NCBI GenBank assembly: GCA_021813085.1
Contig: JAKAMA010000021.1
Coordinates: 1 to 13,490 of the forward strand
DNA length: 13,490 nt
Direction: 5' to 3'
DNA from: Chloroflexota bacterium
Lineage (GTDB): Bacteria > Chloroflexota > Dehalococcoidia > DSTF01 > JACRBR01
In this document: in pieces, positions 6,318 to 12,705 of the stretch
Numbering within the stretch: the first letter of the stretch is position 1
How the letters are laid out: the number at the start of each line of letters is the position of its first letter
Program-made: the position numbers and the translations under genes
The notes under the pieces: model-generated
What the model was told of the DNA's origin: nothing
The model's database searches: none
The model's input: the letters and a program-made list of their open reading frames with translations, nothing else

Positions 6318-7229
6318 ATGGCCGGATCCCTCAAGCAATCTCAAGCGGTCAGCAGGCTGGCCGGTCACCTGTATGGATTCCTGCCTGGCACGCCCCACCC
6401 GTTCGCCGATCAGTCGATCTCCTTCGCCGGTGTAGCGCGTGATCTCGGTCTCGGGAAGTACTGGAGCGGCGGCAGCAAGCAGCCCGCCATCACTCAGCTC
6501 CTCCGGCTGACGCTCGAACAGCAGCCTGCGCGCTTCTGCGATCTGATCCTCCAAGCGGTGATCCGCGGCATGGCCTACCGCGAAAGCAAGGGCGGGCCGA
6601 TCACGCGGGAGGAGATCGACGAGTTGAACGGCCTTGTGGCGGAGGTCGGTTTCAAGATTCCCGACCTGCATGATCCGGAGTTCCTGAAGAGCCTTCCGCG
6701 CAACGAGCCACCGCCCGAAGAACATGAGGGCGTGTCGGCGGAGACGCTGCATGCGCTCCGAGAGCACTTCGGGACGGTCTTGGCGCTCGCTCCTGGCCCG
6801 CGAGGGTACGAGTTCGAGCGGTTCCTCAATGCACTGTTCGAGGCCCATGGCCTTGCGCCGCGAGGGTCCTTCCGGCTCGTTGGCGAGCAGATCGATGGGA
6901 GCTTTCAGCTAGGCCAGGACACGTATCTCGTCGAGGCCACGTGGCGAGACCAGAGGGTCGGAGCGGAAGAACTAGGGACGCTCGCGGAGAAGGTGCGGGG
7001 CAAGGCCGAGTGGTCGCGGGGACTGCACATCAGCTACTCGTCCTACACGACAGAGGGCCTCGCCGCCTTCGCCGTCGGGAAGCGGACGAACATCATCTGC
7101 ATGGATGGCCTCGACCTGCATGAGGTGTTGAACCGTGGCCTAAACTTGGAGGATGTGATCGGGCGCAAGGCGCGGCGCGCGGCGGAGACCAACCATGCGT
7201 ACGTGGCGGTCAGGGAACTCCTCCCTTGA
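6318..7229 (+). CDS. Restriction-endonuclease-like protein (PD-(D/E)xK type) with altered catalytic lysine
   Basis: A 303-residue protein. Residues 1-140 form a helical domain I do not recognise (SISFAGVARDLGLGKYW, SKQPAITQLLRLTLEQ). From about 155 comes a nuclease-like fold: YEFERFLNALFEAHGL with a conserved-looking Glu, then GEQIDGSF with Asp193, then the strand TYLVEATW. Related restriction endonuclease-like proteins read E-x-K here; this one has Glu206-Ala207-Thr208. The tail regions KVRGKAEWSRGLHIS, EGLAAFAVGK and ICMDGLDLHEVL fit the family. ATG 6318 has only a weak GGAG ribosome binding site 10 bases upstream. Codon use is less biased than in flanking genes, and a relic coding tail precedes it. 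It probably derives from an antiviral DNA-cleaving protein. Cleavage may be lost or use another residue. Confidence 0.7.
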   Translation: MAGSLKQSQAVSRLAGHLYGFLPGTPHPFADQSISFAGVARDLGLGKYWSGGSKQPAITQLLRLTLEQQPARFCDLILQAVIRGMAYRESKGGPITREEIDELNGLVAEVGFKIPDLHDPEFLKSLPRNEPPPEEHEGVSAETLHALREHFGTVLALAPGPRGYEFERFLNALFEAHGLAPRGSFRLVGEQIDGSFQLGQDTYLVEATWRDQRVGAEELGTLAEKVRGKAEWSRGLHISYSSYTTEGLAAFAVGKRTNIICMDGLDLHEVLNRGLNLEDVIGRKARRAAETNHAYVAVRELLP

Positions 7230-7349
7230 TCCTGGCCGGGGGCAAGGTCATGCCATGCCCGTCGGTAACGCGCGCGCGGTGACGCTCGCGGGGCCAGAGG
7301 CGTCGAAGAACCGCGACGCGCGTGGTCCAGCACTGCCGCGAAACCGCGT

Positions 7350-8882
7350 CTACACCGCCGGCGCCACCGGCGCCTGCTGCGCCGCTGGCGTGGCGGCCTT
7401 GCGGCGCGCCGGCTTCGCCCCGTTGCCGGCCGGCGCCCGCCCGTTCGACGGCCGCGCCACGCCGACGTCGCGCAGGTCGCTCGCGACGACACCCGCCGCG
7501 GCGCGCAGCCGCTGGAACTCGTCCGCGAACAGCCGCGCGATGACGTCGACGTCGGCGAGGATCTCCGGGTCGGAGATGATCGTGACGTACAGCCCCTTGT
7601 CGAAGCTCGTGATGCCGACGCCGATGCCGAGGTCGCCCGCCAGCGGCACCAGCGGGTAGTGCGCCAGCATGCGATGGCCGACGCTGTACAGCGGGATCAG
7701 CGGCCCGGGCACGTTCGTGCAGACGAGGTTGAGCGCGCCGCGCGGCACGCCCCCCATGCCGGCCAGCGCGTGGTACGCCGCCGGGATGTCCTCCGCCAGC
7801 GAGATCAGCGACTCGAAGGCGTCCGCCTGCCGCTGTGCCTTCAGCCGTCCCGTCTCCTCGCGCACGGCGGCGAGCCGCCGCACCGGGTCGGCAATGCCGA
7901 CCGGGATCTCGGGCAGCATCATCGACACGCGGTTGCCCAGCGCGCCCTTCTGGTCCTCGCGCCGCACGTTGACCGGGATCTGGAGCCGCAGCGTCGCGCC
8001 CTCCGTCTTGACGCCGTGGGATTCGAGGTAGCGCCCCAGCGCGCCGCCGAGCAGCGTCAGCATGACGTCGTTCACCGTGCCGCCCAGGGCGGATCGGATG
8101 CCGCGCACGTCGGTGAAGGAGACGTCGGTCCAGGCGACGCGCCGCTTGCCGCTGACCGGCTTGTTCCACGGCGCCGGCCGTGGCTGCCGGAGTGCCAGCG
8201 GCATCGCCACCTCGAGGGCGTGCGACAGCTCGGTCAGCCGCCGGAACTGCGCCCGGGCGTCCAGCAGCGTCTCCTGCCAGTCCGTCCAGGCGCGCAGCCC
8301 GGCCTCCCAGCGGTCGAGGAGCGCGTCCGTCCACGCCTCCATCGGCCCGGAGATCGCGCGCGGCTGCCACGGCTCGGCCGGCGGCGACGGTGGCGCCGGG
8401 TCCGGCGTCAGGTCCAGCACCGCCAGCAGCAGGTCGATGCCCGAGACGCCGTCGACCAGGCAGTGGTGCACCCGGCTCAGATACGCCGTCCGCCCGCCCG
8501 CGAGGCCGCGGATGACCGCGATGTCCCACAGCGGGCGGTCGCGCGGCAGCATCTCGGCGAACAGCTCGCCCGCGAGATCCAGGAGCTGCTGGTCGCTCCC
8601 CGGCGCGGGCAGATCGAACGCCCGCACGTGCCGGTCGATGCTGAACCGGGGGTCGTCCTCCCACGTGGGGTGCGCGGCGTGGAACGGCGGCACGACCGCG
8701 CGCTGCCGGTAGCGCGGGATCAGGTGCATGCGGGCATCGACGCTCTCCCGCAGCCGCTCGAAGGGGATATCGCCCTCGAAGATGGCGACCGAACCGATGT
8801 GGAGGGGCGCCTCCGGCTTCTCGAAGTACAGGAACCAGGCATCTTCGGCGCTCATGCGCCTCGACGGACGTGCTGACGGCAT
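7350..8882 (-). CDS. Wax ester synthase/diacylglycerol acyltransferase (WS/DGAT)
   Basis: Joins a fatty acyl-CoA to a fatty alcohol or diacylglycerol, making wax ester or triacylglycerol that collects in lipid bodies at the membrane. The 510-residue product carries the catalytic HHCLVDG (His139, His140, Asp144, Gly145), TVNDVMLTLLGGALGRYL, GNRVS at 316-320 and NVPGP at 390-394, all typical of the family, in order. The N-terminal MSAEDAWFLYFEKPEAPLHIG is also typical. The start at 8882 is supported by AGGAGG 7 bases upstream. The alternative Met nine residues later (8855) is the usual family start but has no ribosome binding site. The last 35 residues form an Ala/Pro tail with six Lys/Arg and no acid, beyond the normal family end. 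It is divergent from the lipase gene, so synthesis and breakdown lie side by side. Confidence 0.93.
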   Translation of the reverse strand: MPSARPSRRMSAEDAWFLYFEKPEAPLHIGSVAIFEGDIPFERLRESVDARMHLIPRYRQRAVVPPFHAAHPTWEDDPRFSIDRHVRAFDLPAPGSDQQLLDLAGELFAEMLPRDRPLWDIAVIRGLAGGRTAYLSRVHHCLVDGVSGIDLLLAVLDLTPDPAPPSPPAEPWQPRAISGPMEAWTDALLDRWEAGLRAWTDWQETLLDARAQFRRLTELSHALEVAMPLALRQPRPAPWNKPVSGKRRVAWTDVSFTDVRGIRSALGGTVNDVMLTLLGGALGRYLESHGVKTEGATLRLQIPVNVRREDQKGALGNRVSMMLPEIPVGIADPVRRLAAVREETGRLKAQRQADAFESLISLAEDIPAAYHALAGMGGVPRGALNLVCTNVPGPLIPLYSVGHRMLAHYPLVPLAGDLGIGVGITSFDKGLYVTIISDPEILADVDVIARLFADEFQRLRAAAGVVASDLRDVGVARPSNGRAPAGNGAKPARRKAATPAAQQAPVAPAV

Positions 8883-8924
8883 GGCGGGGCCTCCTGCCGG
8901 CCTTGTGTCCCCCCGTGGAGAGAT

Positions 8925-8940
8925 CCGAAGTATACTTCGG
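8925..8940. promoter_or_regulatory. Perfect 16-bp palindrome, likely operator
   Basis: CCGAAGTATACTTCGG is its own reverse complement over all 16 bases. It lies 43 bases upstream of the WS/DGAT start in the divergent region and stands out as AT-containing in a GC-rich stretch. Its centre holds TATACT (5 of 6 to the -10 consensus) on both strands, but no -35 sits at the right distance on either. A dimeric regulator site is the simplest reading; which regulator is unknown. Confidence 0.55.
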
Positions 8941-9029
8941 CCGCCGCCGCCCGGTGCGGGTTGATGAGAAGATCTTGCGAAAAATGGCCGTGTGCCTCTG
9001 GCGCCCGCTGATACGCCGGCGGGCCGGGA

Positions 9030-9052
9030 TTGCTTATATACTGTCAAAGCAA
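9030..9052. promoter_or_regulatory. Dyad TTGCTT-N11-AAGCAA with AT-rich core
   Basis: TTGCTT (9030-9035) and AAGCAA (9047-9052) are perfect inverted arms around an 11-base core beginning ATATACTG. The core contains TATACT (9037-9042), a -10-like box 86 bases before the lipase start, and on the minus strand a perfect TTGACA (9042-9047) without a matching -10. Between this and the lipase start lie a 12-bp palindrome GGCCGTACGGCC (9094-9105) and a GGGCG/CGCCC stem (9075-9087), so the lipase leader should be folded. Confidence 0.4.
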
Positions 9053-9127
9053 GGATGATGTGCGGGTAGCGGCTGGGCGCCGCGCCCCGGACGGGCCGTA
9101 CGGCCGCACACGCCGCCAGGGGGAAGC

Positions 9128-9901
9128 GTGACAGTAGCGACAGCCCCGCACGCCGAGACCAAGCGCTATGAGCCGACCAGCCGCCCCATCTGGCTCGAAG
9201 CCCTCTTCCCCATCGACTGGCTCTGCCTCCACGCCTCGCCCGTGTACTACGGCTTCGGCGTCCCGCGCGGCCACGGCGAGCCCGTCATCGTCGTCCCGGG
9301 CTTCCTCGGCAGCGACCGCTACCTGACGGAGATGCACCTCTGGCTACGCCGGATCGGCTATCACCCCTACTTCTCGGGCATCGGCCGCAACGTGGACTGT
9401 CCGGAGCTGCTCACGCAGCGGCTGCTGATGACGGTGCGGCAGGCGCACAACGAGACGCACCAGAAGGTGACGATCATCGGCCACAGCCTGGGCGGCATGC
9501 TCGCCCGCGCCGTCGCGCATCGCGAGCCGGAGCTGGTCAAGCAGGTGATCACGCTCGGTTCGCCATTCCGGTCGCTGCGCGCGCACCCGATCATCCTCAG
9601 CGCCGCGAACCTCGTGCGCTCCAACATCGTCGGGGCGCGGCGGGGCCGCCGCGAGGTGAAGCAGAGCTGCTACACCCCGGATTGTAGCTGCAGCTTCGTG
9701 CGCACGCTGACGGACGAAGAGCCGGACGACCTCTACCGCCGCACCGCCATCTATTCGAAGGTGGATGGTGTCGTCGACTGGCGCTCGTGCATCGAAGACG
9801 ACGTCGCGCTCAACCACGAGGTCACCGCCACCCACATCGGCATGGCGTTCAACCCGGACGTCTATCGCACCGTCGGGAACCTGCTCGCCGGGGTGGTGTA
9901 G
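9128..9901 (+). CDS. Alpha/beta-hydrolase, lipase/esterase type
   Basis: Probably hydrolyses ester bonds of a lipid or storage polymer. The 257-residue protein has the lipase layout: oxyanion-loop region VIVVPGFLGSD, nucleophile elbow GHSLGG with Ser120, likely acid Asp213 in SKVDGVVDW, and His236 in THIGM. These give a full Ser-Asp-His triad. A cluster of Cys181, Cys186 and Cys188 (SCYTPDCSC) lies in the cap region. No signal peptide is visible, so it acts inside the cell. The start is GTG 9128, 3 bases after GGGGGA; no better ATG is available. It is divergent from WS/DGAT and convergent with the phasin gene, which suggests a role in mobilising stored lipid or polyester. It could instead be a general triacylglycerol lipase. 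Confidence 0.88.
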   Translation: MTVATAPHAETKRYEPTSRPIWLEALFPIDWLCLHASPVYYGFGVPRGHGEPVIVVPGFLGSDRYLTEMHLWLRRIGYHPYFSGIGRNVDCPELLTQRLLMTVRQAHNETHQKVTIIGHSLGGMLARAVAHREPELVKQVITLGSPFRSLRAHPIILSAANLVRSNIVGARRGRREVKQSCYTPDCSCSFVRTLTDEEPDDLYRRTAIYSKVDGVVDWRSCIEDDVALNHEVTATHIGMAFNPDVYRTVGNLLAGVV

Positions 9902-9972
9902 CGAAGGCGCTTCCGCTCCGTCCCACGTCACGCGCGCCAGACGCCGGCCCCCGCGCCGCGGCCCGGGCGTGA

Positions 9973-10008
9973 CAGAGGGCGGAGCCGCGATGCGGACTCC
10001 GCCCTCTG
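9973..10008. terminator. Two-sided hairpin between convergent lipase and phasin genes
   Basis: A perfect 12-bp stem pairs CAGAGGGCGGAG (9973-9984) with CTCCGCCCTCTG (9997-10008), continued inward by CCGC/GCGG around loop GAT with one bulged A. In total 16 bp. It sits 71 bases after the lipase stop and 25 bases past the phasin stop on the other strand, so it can serve both. No T-run follows on the lipase side; on the phasin side no strong T-run is seen either. Confidence 0.65.
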
Positions 10009-10033
10009 CCGTCGGGCGCCTGTTGCCTGTAGT

Positions 10034-10561
10034 TTACTCCGTCGCCGCGCCGTTCGCAGCGGCCGCCGCCTTCTTCGCCTTCGCGGCGGTGGCGGCCGCG
10101 GTGCTGGCGGGCTGCTCCGCCTGCGCACCGGGGCGGCTCGTGATGCGGGTCACACCTGTGCGCACGCGCTCGGCCGTCACGCCTGCGACGTCCCGCGCTG
10201 CCTCGACGGCCGCCTCGCCCGCCGCGCGCTGCGCCTTGACGACCTTCTCGATGGTCTCGCGCGCCTCGCTGCGGGACTCGGACAGCTCGTCGAACATCTG
10301 GCGCGCCAGTTCGAGGGCGCGCCCCTGCGCCTTGGTCGTCGACTCCATCATCGCGCGGTAGAAGCCGCCGATGTCCGTCGGGTCATCCGCGAACTTGCGG
10401 CCCAGGTCGACCGCCTCGCGCTGGCCGCGCTGGGCCTCGCCGAGCAGGGTGCTCGAGACGCGGTAGCCGCGCTCGTTCCCGGCCTTGATCGCCTCGATGA
10501 TGGCGTCGTAGCTCTCCGTGAGCGCCTCGAAATACTTGTCGACCGCGGTGTTCTTCGCCAT
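10034..10561 (-). CDS. Phasin-like granule-associated protein with Ala/Lys tail
   Basis: A 175-residue, almost wholly helical protein, expected to coat the surface of storage granules (polyhydroxyalkanoate in known phasins) and control their size and number. From MAKNTAVDKYFEALTESYDAI to about residue 140 it is amphipathic, heptad-like helix without Pro (AKAGNERGYRVSS, KAQGRALELARQMFDEL, ETIEKVVKAQRA). The last 34 residues are Ala-rich with a KAKK cluster, resembling the DNA-binding tails of PhaF-type phasins. The start at 10561 is chosen because the helix begins there. AGGAGG lies 13 bases upstream, rather far, with GGGG closer. Phasins are poorly conserved, so the call rests on helix pattern and context: PadR regulator upstream and divergent, PhaE-like protein two genes away, lipase and WS/DGAT alongside. 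Confidence 0.75.
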   Translation of the reverse strand: MAKNTAVDKYFEALTESYDAIIEAIKAGNERGYRVSSTLLGEAQRGQREAVDLGRKFADDPTDIGGFYRAMMESTTKAQGRALELARQMFDELSESRSEARETIEKVVKAQRAAGEAAVEAARDVAGVTAERVRTGVTRITSRPGAQAEQPASTAAATAAKAKKAAAAANGAATE

Positions 10562-10622
10562 GGCTTCCCCGTTTCCTCCTGAATTGCCGTCCCGGCGGGA
10601 CTTGCATCGCCTCGTTGATAGA

Positions 10623-10633
10623 TGTAGATTACA
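10623..10633. promoter_or_regulatory. TGTA-N3-TACA dyad over the phasin -10, candidate PadR operator
   Basis: TGTAGATTACA has perfect 4-bp arms and covers the whole -10 box and the bases toward the transcription start. A wider reading is ATGT-N7-ACAT, near the ATGT-N8-ACAT form described for PadR-type operators. It lies between the divergent phasin and PadR genes. A protein bound here would block RNA polymerase at the phasin promoter. That PadR is the binder is inference from position and motif style. Confidence 0.5.
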
Positions 10634-10655
10634 CATAGCAGCAGTCGGCTGTCAA
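10628..10655 (-). promoter_or_regulatory. Sigma-70-type promoter of the phasin gene
   Basis: Read on the minus strand: -35 TTGACA (10650-10655, 6 of 6), a 16-bp spacer, and -10 TGTAAT (10628-10633, 5 of 6). Transcription should start near 10621, giving a leader of about 60 bases. It is the best promoter match in the window. Confidence 0.7.
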
Positions 10656-10724
10656 GTGGTAGCATCATCTAGCGGCAGAATAATGTTGGGCGCCGGCGGA
10701 CCCGGCGCCGGGAGACGTGATACG

Positions 10725-11132
10725 ATGGTCAGGCGCAAGGACGACGAGCAGGACACGCCCTTCCGGATGCACGGCGACCTGCTCACCACGACGCTGCTGG
10801 CGTTCCTCCGCAACTGGAACGCCTACGGCTACCAGCTCGCGCAGCAACTGGCGCAGGCGGGCCTGCCGGCCTTCGATTCCGGCACCGTCTATCGCACGCT
10901 GCGCCAGCTCGAGAAGACCGGCCTCGTGTCGTCGTTCTGGGACACGTCCGAGTCCGGCCCCGCCCGCCGCATGTACTCGCTGACGAAGGCGGGCGAACTG
11001 TTCCTCTCAAGCTGGATCGACGTCCTGGGGAGGTACCAGGCCGTCCTCCAGAAGACGCTCGACGGCTTCGCCCCGGCGGCGGGCATCGAGCAGGACGACG
11101 AGCAGACGCCGCCCCGCGCGGCGCGCCGGTAG
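10725..11132 (+). CDS. PadR-family transcriptional regulator (PhaQ-like position)
   Basis: A 135-residue winged-helix DNA-binding protein, expected to act as a dimer. The PadR signatures are in order: LLAFLRNWNAYGYQL (helix 1 to 2, Gly35-Tyr36), recognition region GTVYRTLRQLEKTGLV (53-68), and wing GPARRMYSLT (78-87), then a C-terminal dimer helix and a charged tail. The start at 10725 has GGGAG about 10 bases upstream; an in-frame ATG at 10683 would add 14 Gly/Pro-rich residues without a clear site. A possible promoter is GTGGTA (10656-10661), 17 bp, AATAAT (10679-10684). In Bacillus the PadR-type repressor PhaQ sits next to phasin genes and responds to polyhydroxybutyrate. Its place here, divergent from a phasin and 45 bases ahead of a PhaE-like gene, suggests the same job. 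Confidence 0.88.
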   Translation: MVRRKDDEQDTPFRMHGDLLTTTLLAFLRNWNAYGYQLAQQLAQAGLPAFDSGTVYRTLRQLEKTGLVSSFWDTSESGPARRMYSLTKAGELFLSSWIDVLGRYQAVLQKTLDGFAPAAGIEQDDEQTPPRAARR

Positions 11133-11177
11133 CAACGGCGCCGGACGCTCAGGCAGGACGCCGGAAGGAGCGCACCC

Positions 11178-11567
11178 ATGACAGAGAAGCAGACGGAGAA
11201 CCCCCTCGACCTCTGGCGGCAGTTCATCACCGACTCGGAGCGCCAGTGGAACGGCTTCTTCAAGGACGTGCTGGGCACCGACGCGTTCTCGACCGCCATG
11301 AACACCTGGGTCGAGACGTCGCTCACGATCCAGCGCATGGTGGCCGACAATCTGGAACGCTACTACAGCGCCTTCAACATCCCGACCCACGGCGACCTCG
11401 TCGCCCTCGGCGAGCGGATGAAGGGGATCGAGGACACGCTCGCGCGCCTCGAGGCGGCGCTCGCGGCCGCCGCGCCGGAGATCGCCGCCCGCGCCATCCC
11501 GGTGCGCACGAAGCCGCGCCGGACGAAGCGCCCGCCGGTCGCCGCGCACCCGAACGGCGCGCGCTGA
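11178..11567 (+). CDS. PhaE/PhaR-like PHA synthase partner or small phasin
   Basis: A 129-residue helical protein. DLWRQFITDSERQWNGFFKD at the start, GTDAFS at 33-38, a long helix to about 63, the NIPTHGDLVALGERM element (67-81) and the coiled coil GIEDTLARLEAAL (83-95) are the order seen at the ends of PhaE and PhaR, the small subunits of class III and IV PHA synthases, and in related granule proteins. NIPT(R/H) followed by a short coiled coil is the most telling part. The tail (100-129) has eight Lys/Arg and no acid. ATG 11178 has GGAAGGAG 7 bases upstream. It follows padR by 45 bases, likely in one operon. It is shorter than PhaE, and no PhaC is in the window, so it may act as a phasin. 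Confidence 0.65.
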   Translation: MTEKQTENPLDLWRQFITDSERQWNGFFKDVLGTDAFSTAMNTWVETSLTIQRMVADNLERYYSAFNIPTHGDLVALGERMKGIEDTLARLEAALAAAAPEIAARAIPVRTKPRRTKRPPVAAHPNGAR

Positions 11568-11687
11568 CGCCGGCCGCGCGACGCGGGGTTCGCGCACGGG
11601 ACAGACGAATCGCCACGCTCGGCGTCAGCGGCGGCACGCCCGCCGCACGCGGCGGAAGCCCGTCAGACGAGGTGCCGACAGGCGCCG

Positions 11688-11726
11688 GTCCGGCTTCGCC
11701 GGACGCACAGCCGGGGGCGGCTGTGC
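11688..11726 (+). terminator. Two adjacent hairpins after the PhaE-like gene
   Basis: First, GTCCGGC (11688-11694) pairs with GCCGGAC (11698-11704). Directly after it, GCACAGCCG (11705-11713) pairs with CGGCTGTGC (11718-11726) around GGGG. Back-to-back stems between convergent genes fit transcription termination, although no T-run follows. The rest of 11568-11778 holds no gene I can support. Confidence 0.5.
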
Positions 11727-11778
11727 TCCACGCCCGGCGGGCCACCCTCCAGTGCCCAACTCACGCGCCCCCGCCCCG

Positions 11779-12021
11779 TCAGTCGATGTTCGCCTTCCAC
11801 CCCAGCCACACCATCGCCGCGACCCCGGCGACGATCAGCGCGCCCGGAAAGAGCAGCGCGCCGCCGAACGCGCCCCAGCGGTCCGCAGGCGCCGCCGCGC
11901 TCACCGCGCGCCAGGTGCCGTAGCCCAGCGCCGCCGCCAGCCCCAGCGCGAGCGCGACGCCCGCCAGGACGAGGTCGCCGCGATCGAGGCCCAATCTCCG
12001 CCGCATCGCCCAATCTAGCAT
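11779..12021 (-). CDS. Small two-span membrane protein, family not recognised
   Basis: An 80-residue product: a basic start (MLDWAMRRRLGLDRGD), a first membrane span at about 18-37 (LVLAGVALALGLAAALGYGTW), a polar turn (AVSAAAPADRWGAF), a second span at about 54-75 (GALLFPGALIVAGVAAMVWLGW) and a KANID end. An alternative start at 12006 (MRRRLGL) removes five residues; neither has a strong ribosome binding site. The Arg cluster before the first span suggests a cytosolic N-terminus. It is divergent from the DUF4389 genes. The clean two-span pattern supports a real gene, but function is unknown. Confidence 0.6.
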   Translation of the reverse strand: MLDWAMRRRLGLDRGDLVLAGVALALGLAAALGYGTWRAVSAAAPADRWGAFGGALLFPGALIVAGVAAMVWLGWKANID

Positions 12022-12042
12022 CGCCCCGGCGCACGCGCATGC

Positions 12043-12068
12043 TTGACAGCGAGTCGAGCGATGTAAGA
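12043..12068 (+). promoter_or_regulatory. Candidate promoter of the DUF4389 genes
   Basis: A perfect -35 TTGACA lies at 12043-12048. The -10 is weak: TGTAAG (12063-12068, 4 of 6) at a short 14-bp spacing, or TAAGAG one base further on. It lies 40-66 bases ahead of the ATG, whose ribosome binding site is GGAGAGGAGAGG (12090-12101). Confidence 0.35.
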
Positions 12069-12108
12069 GAGTAGGCGCGCTTGCAACCTGGAGAGGAGAG
12101 GTCACGCT

Positions 12109-12702
12109 ATGACGACTGCGCTCGCGTCCGACGCCGCGCCCTACCCGGTCCGCCTCGAGGTCCCGTACCCGGACCACCTGTCACGGGGCCTGATCTTCGT
12201 CAAGTGGCTGCTGGCCATCCCGCACTACATCATCCTCTACTTCCTGGGCCTCGTCCTCGGCATCATCACCTTCATCGCGTTCTTCGCGATCCTCTTCACG
12301 AAGAAGTACCCCGAGGGCCTGCTCCGCTTCGCCGTCGGCACGCGGCGCTGGCAGGTGAACGTCAACGCCTATCTGTACTTGCTGCGCGATGAGTATCCGC
12401 CGTTCTCGTGGGACGCCGGGCAGTACCCCGCCGCGTTCGAGGTAGACCAGCCGGCGGCGCTGAACCGCTGGTTGCCGCTGATCAAGTGGCTCCTGGCGAT
12501 CCCGCACTACGTCGTTCTCGTGCTTCTCGGCATCGCGGTCATGTTCACGAGCTTCGTCGCCTGGTTCGCCATCCTCTTCACCGGCAACTACCCGCGGCCG
12601 CTGTTCGACTTCGCCGTCGGCGTGCTGCGCTGGAGCGAACGCGTGACGATGTACACGAGTCTGGTGACGGACGCCTACCCGCCGTTCCGGCTCGGGCCGT
12701 AA
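12109..12702 (+). CDS. DUF4389 membrane protein, internally duplicated
   Basis: A 197-residue membrane protein with two copies of the DUF4389 unit, about residues 14-105 and 108-195. Each copy has KWLLAIPHY, a long hydrophobic hairpin, FAILFT(K/G)(K/N)YP, a FAVG..RW element, and ends in YPPF (DEYPPFSW; DAYPPFRL). That predicts about two close membrane spans per copy with conserved Trp, Tyr and Pro at the borders. ATG 12109 follows a strong GA-rich ribosome binding site by 7 bases. The next gene starts 3 bases after its stop, so the pair is one operon. The biochemical role of DUF4389 is not established, and neighbours here do not settle it. Confidence 0.85.
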   Translation: MTTALASDAAPYPVRLEVPYPDHLSRGLIFVKWLLAIPHYIILYFLGLVLGIITFIAFFAILFTKKYPEGLLRFAVGTRRWQVNVNAYLYLLRDEYPPFSWDAGQYPAAFEVDQPAALNRWLPLIKWLLAIPHYVVLVLLGIAVMFTSFVAWFAILFTGNYPRPLFDFAVGVLRWSERVTMYTSLVTDAYPPFRLGP

Positions 12703-12705
12703 CGC

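Noticed and set aside
7230..7349. Possible small gene or terminator between the endonuclease-like and WS/DGAT genes
   Set aside because: No start with a ribosome binding site and no stable hairpin; nothing supportable in this 120-base gap.
7210..8664. Minus-strand frame of 484 codons, and plus-strand frame 7659-8876 of 405 codons, overlapping WS/DGAT
   Set aside because: Both are low-complexity shadows of the WS/DGAT frame, which carries HHCLVDG and the other family motifs.
10518..10724. Upstream extension of PadR from ATG 10518
   Set aside because: It would run through the phasin start, its promoter and the dyad; the PadR fold begins after 10725.
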